Shown here: positions 23,394 to 32,624 of the stretch, piece by piece | Position numbering within the stretch: position 1 is the stretch's first letter | How the letters are laid out: every line of letters begins with the position of its first letter | NCBI RefSeq assembly: GCF_003952165.1 | Contig: NZ_RXFT01000012.1 | Location: 157,828 to 221,827, forward strand | Length of the DNA: 64,000 nucleotides | From: Variovorax guangxiensis | GTDB taxonomy: Bacteria; Pseudomonadota; Gammaproteobacteria; Burkholderiales; Burkholderiaceae_C | Reading direction: 5' to 3' | Program-made: the position numbers and the translations under genes | The notes under the pieces: model-generated | The model's database searches: none | What the model was told of the DNA's origin: nothing | What the model saw: only the letters and a program-made list of their open reading frames with translations

Positions 23394-26300
23394 TCAGCGG
23401 GCCGAGGCGATCGTCGACACGGCGGAGTTGCCCACCGCGGTCGCCGTCACCTGGTTGCCTGCCGCGCGCAGCGTGCTGCCGGCGGCCGCACCGGTCACGC
23501 CCACGCCGTAGTTCACGGCGGTGGCGGTCGCGGTGATGGCGCCGCTGTTGGTCTGGTAGTTGCCCACCGCGACCGTCGGACGGTTGGCTGCCGTGGCCGC
23601 CACGGTCACCGCGTTGGTGGCCGAGTTGCCGTAGGCCTGCGCGGCGACGGTGTTGTTCGTCAGCGCGGCGGTGCCGTTCGTGATGCCGGGCGCCGTGCCG
23701 GCGGTCACGCCGTTGAGCGCGACCTGGTACGTGCCGCTCGCGCTGGCCGTCACGTTACCCGTGTTGCCCTGCGTGTTGAGCAATGCCGCCGTGGCCTGCG
23801 TGGCCTGCATCGCGCCGCCGGCCGAGCTGCCCGCGACCGGCGCTGCCGCGGCGTAGCCGCTGCCTGCCGACACGTTCAGCGCGTTGCTGGCTGCGTTGCC
23901 GCGTGCCAGCGCCGTGGTGCTGTTGCCGTCGATGGTGATGCTGCTGTTCAGCGCCGCGGCCGTTGCCGGCGAGGTGCCTTCGAGCTTGAACGTGGCCGAG
24001 GTCGAGGCGTTGGCCGTCACGGCCGCGCTGCTGGTCTGCGTGTTGTTCAGGCCGGCGTTCGCGCCCAGCACCGCTGCGCCGTTGAGCGCCACGCTGTTGT
24101 CGGCACGGTTGGCCGAGGCTTCGGCGGTCGTGCTGTTGCCGCTGATGGTCGCCGTGCTGTTGGCCAGGCCCGTCGTGGCCGAAGCCGTCTGGTCCTGGTT
24201 GTACAGGCGCGTCGTCGCGGTGCTGCTCACCGAGGTGGTGGCCGACTGCGCGTTGTTCAGCACGTTGTCACCCGTGGCGGTGCCGGCCACCAGCTGCGCG
24301 TTGGCGGTGGTGCCGGCCGGCGTCGCGTTGGAGGCCTTCACGCTCAGCGTGTTGGTGACGTCGTTGATCACGCCCAATGACACGTTCTTGTTGCGCGACA
24401 GGTCCACCGACGAGGCCGAGACCGCGCCCGGTGCGTACAGCTCCAGGTCGGAAGCCGCCGAGACGGCCGCGTTGCCCGACTGCGCCGACGACAGGGCCGT
24501 GGTGCTCGACACGTTGGTGCCGCTCAGGCTCAGGCTGTTGGTGGCCGTGTTCGCCACCGCGCTGCCGCGCTGGCTGTTGTCGGACACGCTCAGCGTCGAG
24601 CCGGAGATGGCCGCGCCGGCCGTCGCGTCGATGGCGTAGGTGCCGTAGACGCTGGTCGACAGCGTCGCAGCACCGGTGACCTGCTGCAGGTTCGACACCG
24701 TGTGGTCGGCCTGTGCACCGGTCGCGCCGCCCGTGAGGCTGCCCGCGCTGGCCGTGGTCGCGGCACCGCCCGAGGCGATGGTGTTGCCGGTGACCGAGGC
24801 GCTGTTGGTGGCGCTGTTGCCGGTGACGGCGGCGCTGCTGCTGTTGCCGTTGACGGCGAGCTGCGAACCCGTGACGTTGCCGCCCACCGCGACCGTGACG
24901 CCGCCCTGGTTCGGGATGGCGGCGACGGCCGACGTGCCGGGGATGGTGGCGCCGAACGGGACCGACTGTGCGTTGCGCAGGTTGTCGTAGGTGGCGGTGG
25001 TCACCGTGCCCAGGATGCTCGCCGGTGCCGTGAGCAGGCCGGTGTTCGCGCCGGTGCCGACCGTCCAGCCGTTCGAGGTCAGGTAGGCGATCTCCTGCGA
25101 AGTCAGGCTCGACTGAAGTACGCCCAGCGTGCCGCTGGTGATGGTCGTGTTGCCGCCGAGTGTGCTGCCGCCAAGGGCATCAGGGTCCAGCACATGAGCG
25201 CTGTACGTGAACGGCGTGGCAGGCGACGCAGGCGTGCCCGGCGTGCCGGCCTGGCCCGCGAGTGCCTGCACCGAAGCGCTGCTGTTCTGTACGTTCTGCA
25301 CCGCGCTGGAGGTCGACAGGCCGTTGCCCGCGAGCGTCAGGCCGTTGGCGGCGCTGTTGGCCGTTGCGGCCGCGCTGGCGCCGTTGCCGTTCGATGCCAC
25401 GCTGGAGCCCGTCACGTCGCCGCCGATCTGGGTGCGGATCTGCGAAGCGGTCGCGCCCGGGGCGTCTTCGGAGCGCAGGGAGGCAGTGAGGCTGCCCGAG
25501 GCGTTCTGCACGCTCTGCACGCTGAAGGCCGCATCGGCGATGGCCGTGCCGCCGTTGCTCACGGCGCGCGGCTGTGCGCTGACGGTGGCCAGCGTGTTGC
25601 CCGACACGTCGAGGGTGTTGCCGCTCGCGCGGTTGCCGTAGGCCAGTGCCTGCAGCTGGTTGCCCGAAGTCGCGACCGTGGATGCGGCCACGTCGTCCTC
25701 GATGGCCGTGTTCACCACGTTGCCGCCCGAGGCGGTCGCCGTGACGACCGAGCCGGCGGCGTTCTGCACGCTGGTGAGGTTGCCCACCGAGGCCGCGCCG
25801 GCCACGGTGGCTCCGGTGCCCAGCGCCAGCTTGGCGGCGTTGGTCGCGTCGTTGCCATAGGCGGCGGCGACGAAGGCGTTGCCCTGGTTCGACACGCTGC
25901 TGCGGGTGACGTTGCCTTCGATCAGCACAGTCTGCGCGCCCACGGGCAGGAAGCCCGTGCCGTCGGCCACCGCGCTCACGGCGCCGGCGGCGGTCTGGTT
26001 GCTCAGCAGGCCGTAGGCCGCGGTGACACCGGCCGAGCCGGCTGCGGGCACTGCGACCGAGGCGGGCGCCTCGGAGGGAGCCACGGTGGCGCTGTTGGCC
26101 GTCACGTTCAGGCTGTTGGCCGCCGAGTTGCCGTAGGCCACGGCGCGCTGCAGGTTGTTGGTGAGCGCCACGGTGCTGTCGGTGGCGTGCGTGCCGAGGT
26201 AGGCCGCGGCGGTGGAACCCGCGAGCAGGGCGCCGACCGGCGAGCCGCCGTCGGTCACCTGCACGTTGGCCACGCCCGCGCCCGAGCCCACGGTGGTGCC

Positions 26301-28130
26301 GGTCAGCGACAGCGCATTGCCGGCGCTGTTGCTCACGGCCACCGCTTCCTGTGTGTTGCCGCCCACGGTGAAGCTGCTGCCGTGGATGGTGTCGCCGCCG
26401 GTGCCGCGCGAGTCGCCCATCAGGCCGACGACGGAACCCACCGTCTGCGCCGAGACCGGTGCCGAGTAGTTGCCCTGCAGGTTCGTCACGGTGGCCGCGC
26501 CGGATGCGGTGACGTTGCCGTCGGGCAGGCTGCCGCCCGACAGCACGGCGGCGGAACCCGAAAGCGGCAGCGCATTGGCCGCGAGCGCGAGGCTCTGGCT
26601 GGCGTTGTTGCCATAGGCGGTGGCGGCCGAGCGGTTGCCCGTGACCGAGACGGCGCTGGCGTTGTTGGTGCCATCCTCGGAGCCGGTCATCGCGCCGATG
26701 ACGCCCAGGCTCGAGAGGGCGCTCACGCCGCCGTTGTAGTTGCTCTGCTGGTTGGCCAGCGCGGCGGTCGCGGTGAACGCGGCGGCATCCTTGCCGCTGA
26801 GGATCGCGTTCGACGCTGCGTTGCCGGTGGCCGAGGCGGTGGCAGCGTTGTTCGCTACGGTGACCGCGCCGCCGTCCACCGACTGCACGGCGGCGATGAC
26901 GCCCGAACCCTGCGTGGCGGCGGAGAGCGACACGCCCACGTTGCCCTGGCTGCTCGACACGGCGAGGTCGGCCGCGAGCGTGCTCGACAGGCTGCCGCCG
27001 TTGTAGGCGCCGGTGTTGGCCGTCGCGCCGCCCGAGCCTGAGACCGACACGCCGTCGGCCAGCACGATGCGGTTGCCGGCCGTGCCGGCGGTGGCGCCGA
27101 GGGCTTCATTGCCCGTGGCGGCGCTGGAGATGGTGTTGCCCTGGACCGAGAGCGAGCCCTTCAGCGTATTGGTGTCGCCGGCGGCGTTGCCGCCGATGGA
27201 GGCGGTCACACTGTCGCCGTTGGCCGAAGCCGAGTGCGTGACCGGCGTGGCCGACTGGTTCACCTGCTGGTTGGAGACGACGGCCGAGCCGGTGAAGGCC
27301 GGAGCACCGCCCGACTGCACACTGATCGTGCTGTTGGCGGTGTTGCCCTTGAGCGTGGCGGATACCGTGTTGCCGTCGAGCGCCGGTGCGGCGGCAACGC
27401 TGTTTTCGCCGTCGGCGGTCAGCGTGAGCGTCACCGTGTTGCCGCTGGCCGAGGCGGAGGAAGCCCCGCCGGTGCCCTGCTGCACCGAGGTCGCGACCAG
27501 GCTGCCGTGCGCCGCGCTGCTGGAGCCGGCAGGCGAGTAGCTCAGAGTCACCGAGCCGGGGCTGGTCGAGGCGTAGTCCACCGGCACCGTGCCGGAGACG
27601 GTCGACGAGCCGCTGTTGATGGTGGTGCTCGCCGAGATGGTGTTGGCGGTGTTGGCCGCGCCGCCGCCGGAGAAGCCGTCGAGGTCGACCTTCACCGTGT
27701 TGCCGGTGGCGCTGCTGGAGACCACGCCGCTGTTGGTCTGCACGCCCAGCGAGGCCGCGCCTTCGGCCGGCACCTGGCCGCTGCCGCCCGCGAGCGACAG
27801 GTCGACGGCGTTGGTGAATGCGTTGGCCGTGGCGCTGGCCTTCACGCTGTTCTGCGTGACGGTGTTGCTGCCGCCGGTCTGCGGGCCTGCGGTGGTGACG
27901 TCGATGACGCTGCCGGCGGCCGTGGCCGTCACGGGCTGCGTCTTGTCCTGCACCGACTGCACGCTCTGGTAGGCCGTGGTGTTGACGGCCACCGTGGGAA
28001 TGGTGGAGACCGTCGTGTCGGCCGCTTGCGCGCCGCCGGCCACGAGCGTGGCCAGCACGGCAAGGCCGATGCTGCTGAGCGGCGCGCCGTTGGCACGGCC
28101 GCGCGAATTCTTGCTGCGGTTCTTCTGCAT
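23394..28130 (-). CDS. Giant secreted beta-strand repeat protein (HfaD-like adhesin)
   Basis: 1578 residues. Start at MQKNRSKNSRGRANG with GGAAGAACC upstream; the 52 codons before it lack protein character. An extended basic start then a hydrophobic core (SIGLAVLATLVAGGAQA) forms a long signal peptide. The rest is low-complexity Ala/Ser/Thr/Val/Asn/Gly with irregular repeats of the types VQN-sG-vtA, GNSA-NA and AYGNSATNA, expected to stack as beta strands. No beta-barrel or autotransporter end is present, so export must use partners: the CsgG/HfaB-like gene lies just upstream. This fits the HfaD-type surface anchor of Caulobacter by order and style, though much longer. Ends at a strong terminator. 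Confidence 0.72.
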   Translation of the reverse strand: MQKNRSKNSRGRANGAPLSSIGLAVLATLVAGGAQAADTTVSTIPTVAVNTTAYQSVQSVQDKTQPVTATAAGSVIDVTTAGPQTGGSNTVTQNSVKASATANAFTNAVDLSLAGGSGQVPAEGAASLGVQTNSGVVSSSATGNTVKVDLDGFSGGGAANTANTISASTTINSGSSTVSGTVPVDYASTSPGSVTLSYSPAGSSSAAHGSLVATSVQQGTGGASSASASGNTVTLTLTADGENSVAAAPALDGNTVSATLKGNTANSTISVQSGGAPAFTGSAVVSNQQVNQSATPVTHSASANGDSVTASIGGNAAGDTNTLKGSLSVQGNTISSAATGNEALGATAGTAGNRIVLADGVSVSGSGGATANTGAYNGGSLSSTLAADLAVSSSQGNVGVSLSAATQGSGVIAAVQSVDGGAVTVANNAATASATGNAASNAILSGKDAAAFTATAALANQQSNYNGGVSALSSLGVIGAMTGSEDGTNNASAVSVTGNRSAATAYGNNASQSLALAANALPLSGSAAVLSGGSLPDGNVTASGAATVTNLQGNYSAPVSAQTVGSVVGLMGDSRGTGGDTIHGSSFTVGGNTQEAVAVSNSAGNALSLTGTTVGSGAGVANVQVTDGGSPVGALLAGSTAAAYLGTHATDSTVALTNNLQRAVAYGNSAANSLNVTANSATVAPSEAPASVAVPAAGSAGVTAAYGLLSNQTAAGAVSAVADGTGFLPVGAQTVLIEGNVTRSSVSNQGNAFVAAAYGNDATNAAKLALGTGATVAGAASVGNLTSVQNAAGSVVTATASGGNVVNTAIEDDVAASTVATSGNQLQALAYGNRASGNTLDVSGNTLATVSAQPRAVSNGGTAIADAAFSVQSVQNASGSLTASLRSEDAPGATASQIRTQIGGDVTGSSVASNGNGASAAATANSAANGLTLAGNGLSTSSAVQNVQNSSASVQALAGQAGTPGTPASPATPFTYSAHVLDPDALGGSTLGGNTTITSGTLGVLQSSLTSQEIAYLTSNGWTVGTGANTGLLTAPASILGTVTTATYDNLRNAQSVPFGATIPGTSAVAAIPNQGGVTVAVGGNVTGSQLAVNGNSSSAAVTGNSATNSASVTGNTIASGGAATTASAGSLTGGATGAQADHTVSNLQQVTGAATLSTSVYGTYAIDATAGAAISGSTLSVSDNSQRGSAVANTATNSLSLSGTNVSSTTALSSAQSGNAAVSAASDLELYAPGAVSASSVDLSRNKNVSLGVINDVTNTLSVKASNATPAGTTANAQLVAGTATGDNVLNNAQSATTSVSSTATTRLYNQDQTASATTGLANSTATISGNSTTAEASANRADNSVALNGAAVLGANAGLNNTQTSSAAVTANASTSATFKLEGTSPATAAALNSSITIDGNSTTALARGNAASNALNVSAGSGYAAAAPVAGSSAGGAMQATQATAALLNTQGNTGNVTASASGTYQVALNGVTAGTAPGITNGTAALTNNTVAAQAYGNSATNAVTVAATAANRPTVAVGNYQTNSGAITATATAVNYGVGVTGAAAGSTLRAAGNQVTATAVGNSAVSTIASAR

Positions 28131-28236
28131 GGTTCTTCCTTTGATGAATCTGGAAAAAAAGACTGGTTCGATGAAAAGCGAAATGACGGACGTCGCGTCG
28201 TCCTGGGATGAAGACTTCGTGGTGCCTCTCGGTGAC

Positions 28237-29655
28237 TTACTTCCCTCCGGTTGCGTTCTCCTCACGGACCGGACGGGCCGGCCCACCCCTCCCCGCGCCC
28301 TGGACGCGGAGCTTGGCGATCTCCTGCAGGCCGGGGCCGTCGCGGTGGATCGACGTGTCGGCCTTGTCTGGACGCCATGTGACGCTGATGCCGCCGGGCG
28401 CGAGGCCGCGCGAGGCGAGTGCGGTGGTGACCATGCCGATGCGCTGGTCGGTCAGCATGTCGCGCTTGCCCGCGTCCCAGTTCTCGGTGTCGCGCGCGAC
28501 CAGCACCACCTCGGTGGGCGCCTTGGCCGCGGCCGCCGCGATCTGGTCGATGAGGTTCAGCGTGCCGCCGGTGAGCGCGGCCGCGCCGAACTCGAAGGGG
28601 ATCTGCAGGCTCGAGCCCGTGAGGCTCGCGCCCGTCTGGCTGGCCGCGTTGACGGCCTCGCCCTGCTGCACCGGCGCGCCCGAGGCGTCGACCAGCGGGT
28701 TGGGCACCTTGCGCATCTGCTCGGCGGGCGTGAGGGTCAGCTCGCCCGTCATGCGCATGCCCAGGCACGGGTTCGGATCGACCTTGGACACGGCGGCCAC
28801 CAGGCGCACCACGCCTTCCTCGAGCGCCGCGCGCACGCCCATCTGCACCGGCTCCTGGCCCTTGGCGCCCACGTCGATGTCGTAGAGCTTGCTGCCGAAG
28901 AAGCGGAAGACGTTGAAGCCGACTTCGTAGCCGTTGAACTGCTTCGTCAGGCTGATGGTCTTCACGATCATCAGCGTCTTGGTGTCGACGATGCGCAGGT
29001 CGATGCCCACCGACTGGCTGAAGGTGCGCGCCTTCACGCCCACCTGGTTCACGCCGATCTCGGCGCCGCCGGAGTTGATGTTGTAGTTGAGCTCGGTGAT
29101 GCCGCCGACGATGAAGTAGTCGGACTTGTTGATCGAGCCGCCGAAGTACGGCAGCCATGGCACCGTCTGGCCGCCGTTCGGGCCCGCGAGCTGATGGGTG
29201 CGGCCGTCGCCGAGCTGGCGGCGGTCGGCATAGCCGAGTTCGCGCTCGGCGATCACCGGGTCGAAGCGCTCGGCCACCTGCACCGCGCCGCCGAGCTTGC
29301 CCAGCGCCGAATACACCATGAGCGCGCCGCCCTGCGTGATGGCGTTGCCTTCGTTGATGCTGTACTTGCCGGTGTAGTCCTTCACGTCGCCCACGGTGAT
29401 GACGATGGGCGGGCGCTGCGTTGCGGTCATCGCGGACGCCACGTGATCTCCGAAGCAGGCGAGCACCGCCTCCATGGGCGTCACGTTCTCGCGCACGGCG
29501 GGGCCGAGCACCACGGGCGCTTCCTTCGGCGCCATCTGCTGCTGCGGCGCGACGACGCAGCCGGCCAGGCTCATGACGGCTGCGGCTGCAACCAGTCCGC
29601 GTGATGCGGCTTTTTTTCCGAGCGGCAACGCGCGGATCGACTTGAATGCGGTCAT
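28237..29655 (-). CDS. CsgG/HfaB-type outer-membrane lipoprotein with C-terminal extension
   Basis: 472-residue lipoprotein: signal and lipobox LAGC (Cys33), then a CsgG/HfaB-family secretion-channel domain (about 45-300, with VITVGDVKDYTGKYSINEG, NSGG-type strands and YDIDVGAKG). CsgG homologues form a nonameric outer-membrane pore for curli subunits; HfaB anchors the Caulobacter holdfast. A C-terminal extra domain (about 330-450, VVLVARDTENWDAGKRD and RIGMVTTALASRGL) looks OmpA-like, implying peptidoglycan binding. Codirectional with the two flanking secreted proteins, 28 bases after the small upstream gene. Confidence 0.78.
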   Translation of the reverse strand: MTAFKSIRALPLGKKAASRGLVAAAAVMSLAGCVVAPQQQMAPKEAPVVLGPAVRENVTPMEAVLACFGDHVASAMTATQRPPIVITVGDVKDYTGKYSINEGNAITQGGALMVYSALGKLGGAVQVAERFDPVIAERELGYADRRQLGDGRTHQLAGPNGGQTVPWLPYFGGSINKSDYFIVGGITELNYNINSGGAEIGVNQVGVKARTFSQSVGIDLRIVDTKTLMIVKTISLTKQFNGYEVGFNVFRFFGSKLYDIDVGAKGQEPVQMGVRAALEEGVVRLVAAVSKVDPNPCLGMRMTGELTLTPAEQMRKVPNPLVDASGAPVQQGEAVNAASQTGASLTGSSLQIPFEFGAAALTGGTLNLIDQIAAAAAKAPTEVVLVARDTENWDAGKRDMLTDQRIGMVTTALASRGLAPGGISVTWRPDKADTSIHRDGPGLQEIAKLRVQGAGRGGPARPVREENATGGK

Positions 29656-29683
29656 TCCTTTTTCTTCCCTGTCGGTTGGGTGG

Positions 29684-30268
29684 TCAGTTGAGTGCGCCGA
29701 AGGCGCAGGCCGTGCTGCCGCTGATGCTTGCGCTCTGGCTGCCGGTGTTGGTCTGGTTGGAGTTCAGGGCCTGACTCGACCAGCCCTGCACGTTGCTGGT
29801 GGTGGAGCCGATCACCGCGGAGCCCACGGCGCCGCTGTTGGCCTGGGCCGTGCTCACCGTGCCGGTGCCGCCGACGCCCGTGCTCGAGTTGCCGGTGGAA
29901 TTGGCCGACGCGCCGCTGGTGCCGGGCGAGTTGGCGGTGGTGCTGTTGGTGCCCTGGTTGCCCTGCGCGGTCGAGGTGACGTCGCAGTTGTATTGCTTGC
30001 CGACGTAGTTGTTGGTCGTGTAGTTGGCCGCGCCGTAGGAGCCGGCCTTCTTGCGCTGGATCATGTCCTGCACCGCCGCCTGGTTGGCCTTGTCGGCGGA
30101 GGTCTGGAACTGCCAGGCGCTGTTCTCGCCGACGTTGTTGGCAGAGGCGCACGCGGCCGCGACGGCGAGCAGCATGCACAGCGCTGCGCGTGCGGCGTTC
30201 GAGGAAAGAGAGCGCGCGGCGAAGGAGGGCGACGCGCCGCTGGGGGCCAGGGCAAATTGGATTGGCAT
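29684..30268 (-). CDS. Small secreted Asn/Ser/Gly-rich protein (HfaA-like)
   Basis: 194 residues, exported (signal: AALCMLLAVAAACASA). The mature part is dominated by N/S/G/T/Q repeats (GNSSTGVGGTGTVSTAQ) with Cys at two places, of the kind that forms amyloid-like fibres or surface matrix. In Caulobacter, HfaA precedes HfaB in the anchor operon; here it also directly precedes the HfaB-type gene. Start chosen at MPIQFALAP with AGGACTCCC upstream; the 82 earlier codons are noise. Confidence 0.6.
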   Translation of the reverse strand: MPIQFALAPSGASPSFAARSLSSNAARAALCMLLAVAAACASANNVGENSAWQFQTSADKANQAAVQDMIQRKKAGSYGAANYTTNNYVGKQYNCDVTSTAQGNQGTNSTTANSPGTSGASANSTGNSSTGVGGTGTVSTAQANSGAVGSAVIGSTTSNVQGWSSQALNSNQTNTGSQSASISGSTACAFGALN

Positions 30269-30324
30269 GGGAGTCCTGCGTAGGGAAATGGGAAAGACGG
30301 GAACCGGGTGTGAGCGCCTGAAGC

Positions 30325-30606
30325 TCATGCGCGCATCGCCCGTTGCACGGGTTGGGGAAAGCCGGGCCATGCGAGCAGCTCGCCGCCCTCGTTGGTTGCT
30401 TCGTTGCGCGATGGCGAAGCCGCCCCGGGCGCGTGCAATGCGGCTTCGAGCGCGCGGTACTGCGCGGCGGCGATGAGGTCGTGCTCGCTGGCCTCTGGGT
30501 CCTGCGGGCCGCACTCCTGCATGAGTTCCAGCACGGCGCGCTGCATCTGCAGCAGGTCGGTGCTCAAGCGCGCGAGGCGCAGCTGCATGTCGGCGGGAAT
30601 GCTCAT
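30325..30606 (-). CDS. Small helical protein coupled to EAL-like gene
   Basis: 93 residues, mostly helical (LARLSTDLLQMQRAVLELMQ), hydrophilic and without a signal peptide. Its ATG overlaps the stop codon of the EAL-like gene in an ATGA, so translation is coupled and the two proteins probably act together. Unrecognised; may be a partner or adaptor of the degenerate EAL protein. The next gene of the operon starts 56 bases later. Confidence 0.55.
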   Translation of the reverse strand: MSIPADMQLRLARLSTDLLQMQRAVLELMQECGPQDPEASEHDLIAAAQYRALEAALHAPGAASPSRNEATNEGGELLAWPGFPQPVQRAMRA

Positions 30607-31949
30607 GGCCTGCCTCCGTCGCGGCCGATGCCGTAGCCCTGCAGCCATTGCGCGCCGGCGTGCGATGCGATGTGCACGTCGTCGTCGCGCTCCACGCCGT
30701 CGACCACCACGTGCGGCGCGAAGTGCGCGCACATCGCGAGCATTCCGCGCAGGCATTCCCGGCCGAACTCGTTGTCGCGCGCGCGGCGCAGCAGAGCAGC
30801 GTCGAGCTTCACGATGTCGGGCCCGCAGGCCTGCACGGCCGCGAGGTTGTCGGTGCCGCTGCCGAAGTCGCGGATGGCGATGCGGCAGCCGCGCAGCTGC
30901 AGCTGCACGCAGAAGTCGTGCGCTGCCTCGAGGTCGGGCAGCGCGGCGCTGTCCGCGATCTCGATCACGAGCCGCGAGGCCAGCGCGGGCTCCCTGTCGA
31001 GCACCGCGAGCAGCGAAGCCCACCAGTGGTCGACCTGGATGCCCTGCGCCGAGATGCTCACGCCGATATGCGACGAAGGCTGCAGCCGCAGCGCGGCCAC
31101 GGCACGCCGCATCACGGTGCGGTCGAAGGCGCGCGTGAGGCCCAGGCGCTGCAGGCAGGGCATGAAGACTTCGGGCAGGAGCGAGGCCGCTTCGCCGTGG
31201 CTCGGCGCGATGCGCGCACGGCCGGCGCGGTAGAGAGTGGTGGCCACGCTGCCCGGGTGCACCACCGGTTGCCACGAGAACGAGAGGTCTTCGGCGCGCA
31301 GCGCTTCGCTCACGCGCACGGCGACGTCCATGTCGGCGCGGTAAAGCTGGCGCCAGCCGTCGGCTCGGCTCTCGCGCGAGTCGGGGAAGGGCTGCGCGGT
31401 CCACAGAGTGAGCTCGATCTCGGAGGCGCCGAGCTGCTGCGGCGAGCGCACATCGATCCAGTCGGCATGCAACTGCACCAGCGCGGCGATGCCGCCGGCC
31501 CGCACGGGCTCGGCGCCGAGCACCGCGAGCAGCGTCTCGATGGGGCGGGAGGCATGCGGCGCATCACCTCGATCGCGCATGCCGTGGGCCGCGCAATCGA
31601 ATGCCTCGTTCTCCCACAGCAGGAAGCAGTCGTCACGCAGCCGGGCCATGTCGGACGAGGGCAGCGAGATGAAGTTGGCGCACAGCCGGCGCTGCACTTC
31701 GAGGCTCGTGGCGGACGCGAAGTCCTGCCCGTAGGCCTCGACCAGATGCGGCAGGTTCGCGATGAACACGAAGGCGCAGGCCCTGCGAGCGGCGATGCGT
31801 TCCGCAGCCGCGGTGGAGTTCCGGGCCACGGGCTCGGCATGCGGTCCATGTGCGCCGTGAACGCGGCTTCCTGCGGGCGTGCGCTGCGCCCAGGCGGCGG
31901 GCCGGTGCGTGCCTGCAGGCCAGGCGGTCGGTGATGAGAGAGCGGCCAT
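30603..31949 (-). CDS. Degenerate EAL-domain protein (likely inactive)
   Basis: 448 residues. An unrecognised N-terminal part with some GGDEF-like spacing (about 60-185) precedes an EAL fold (about 205-448). Catalytic and metal ligands are lost: the ELLxR/EAL motif reads TLYRAGR, the metal Asn of vNlS reads VSIS, the DDFGxG aspartate pair reads RDFGSG; KLD and a Glu remain. It is thus unlikely to cleave c-di-GMP but may bind it or a partner, as YdiV/RflP does. First gene of the hfa-like operon, translationally coupled to the next. Start at MAALSSPTAW. Confidence 0.72.
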   Translation of the reverse strand: MAALSSPTAWPAGTHRPAAWAQRTPAGSRVHGAHGPHAEPVARNSTAAAERIAARRACAFVFIANLPHLVEAYGQDFASATSLEVQRRLCANFISLPSSDMARLRDDCFLLWENEAFDCAAHGMRDRGDAPHASRPIETLLAVLGAEPVRAGGIAALVQLHADWIDVRSPQQLGASEIELTLWTAQPFPDSRESRADGWRQLYRADMDVAVRVSEALRAEDLSFSWQPVVHPGSVATTLYRAGRARIAPSHGEAASLLPEVFMPCLQRLGLTRAFDRTVMRRAVAALRLQPSSHIGVSISAQGIQVDHWWASLLAVLDREPALASRLVIEIADSAALPDLEAAHDFCVQLQLRGCRIAIRDFGSGTDNLAAVQACGPDIVKLDAALLRRARDNEFGRECLRGMLAMCAHFAPHVVVDGVERDDDVHIASHAGAQWLQGYGIGRDGGRP

Positions 31950-32624
31950 TTGCGTCCTCGATCGAATTTCTTTTGCTCGAACCCGGTGAAGAGAGAAGAA
32001 AGAGGCCGCGCTTCTTGCGGCAGCACTTCTCCATCCCGCGCCGCGGCGCAGGATCAAGACGGAAGACAGGAAATCACCGGACGAGCGAAGGCATCACGCG
32101 ACACGCACCCCTTCGAGGAGTGCCGGCGATCGGCTATCGGGTCACGGGAGAGAGGGCGTGCGGTTCGCGCGAGAACTTCGGCGCGACACGCGGGAACGGC
32201 TAGGTGTACGGCATGGACGTGGCCTTCGGCTCAGCGGGGCCACGCGTTCGTGCGGCGGACCCGCGAACCGCATTCAGCGGCTCGTACGTTCGGTGGAACG
32301 AGGGTCTGCAGGCCATCACGTGCAAGCTCCGTAGGACAGTTGTGAAACAAAATGAATACTACGGATTGCAGTAGGAGGCCGCATTCGCTTTCGGACGGCG
32401 AATGTGTGCCAGTTCACATTTGTCAACATGACCACCGGAGATCGCAGTCTCTGGGTGGAAGCGGGCTTTGGAAGGCGGGTCCGGCCTGTCCTTGGGAACG
32501 TGCCCGGCACTCGCATGCAGAATGCCGGGCACCGATCTTCCAAACCTTCTCTTCACACCGACCGATGGAACATTCCGAGCGAGAAGAGCCAGGCAGGGCG
32601 CCGACACCCGCATCGGCGGAAGCC
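31950..32624. other. Long divergent intergenic region
   Basis: 675 bases without a gene between the EAL-led operon and the TRIC gene. It drops in GC around 32320-32370, where AAATGAATACTACGG supplies a -10-like AATACT, and it contains the Crp-like palindrome at 32403. Promoters for both directions are expected here. No clear ORF on either strand. Confidence 0.6.
32403..32418. promoter_or_regulatory. Crp-like palindrome
   Basis: TGTGT-GCCAGT-TCACA at 32403-32418 differs from the Crp consensus TGTGA-N6-TCACA by one base. It lies in the divergent gap between the EAL/hfa-like operon (start 31949) and the TRIC gene. Two Crp/Fnr-type regulators are encoded 10 kb away; a link is inference. Confidence 0.4.

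Noticed and set aside
24702..27041. A 779-codon open frame on the plus strand opposite the giant repeat protein.
   Set aside because: It is Arg/Gly/His/Ala-rich without fold-like character and mirrors the codon bias of the repeat gene; the minus-strand frame has a signal peptide, ribosome site and terminator.
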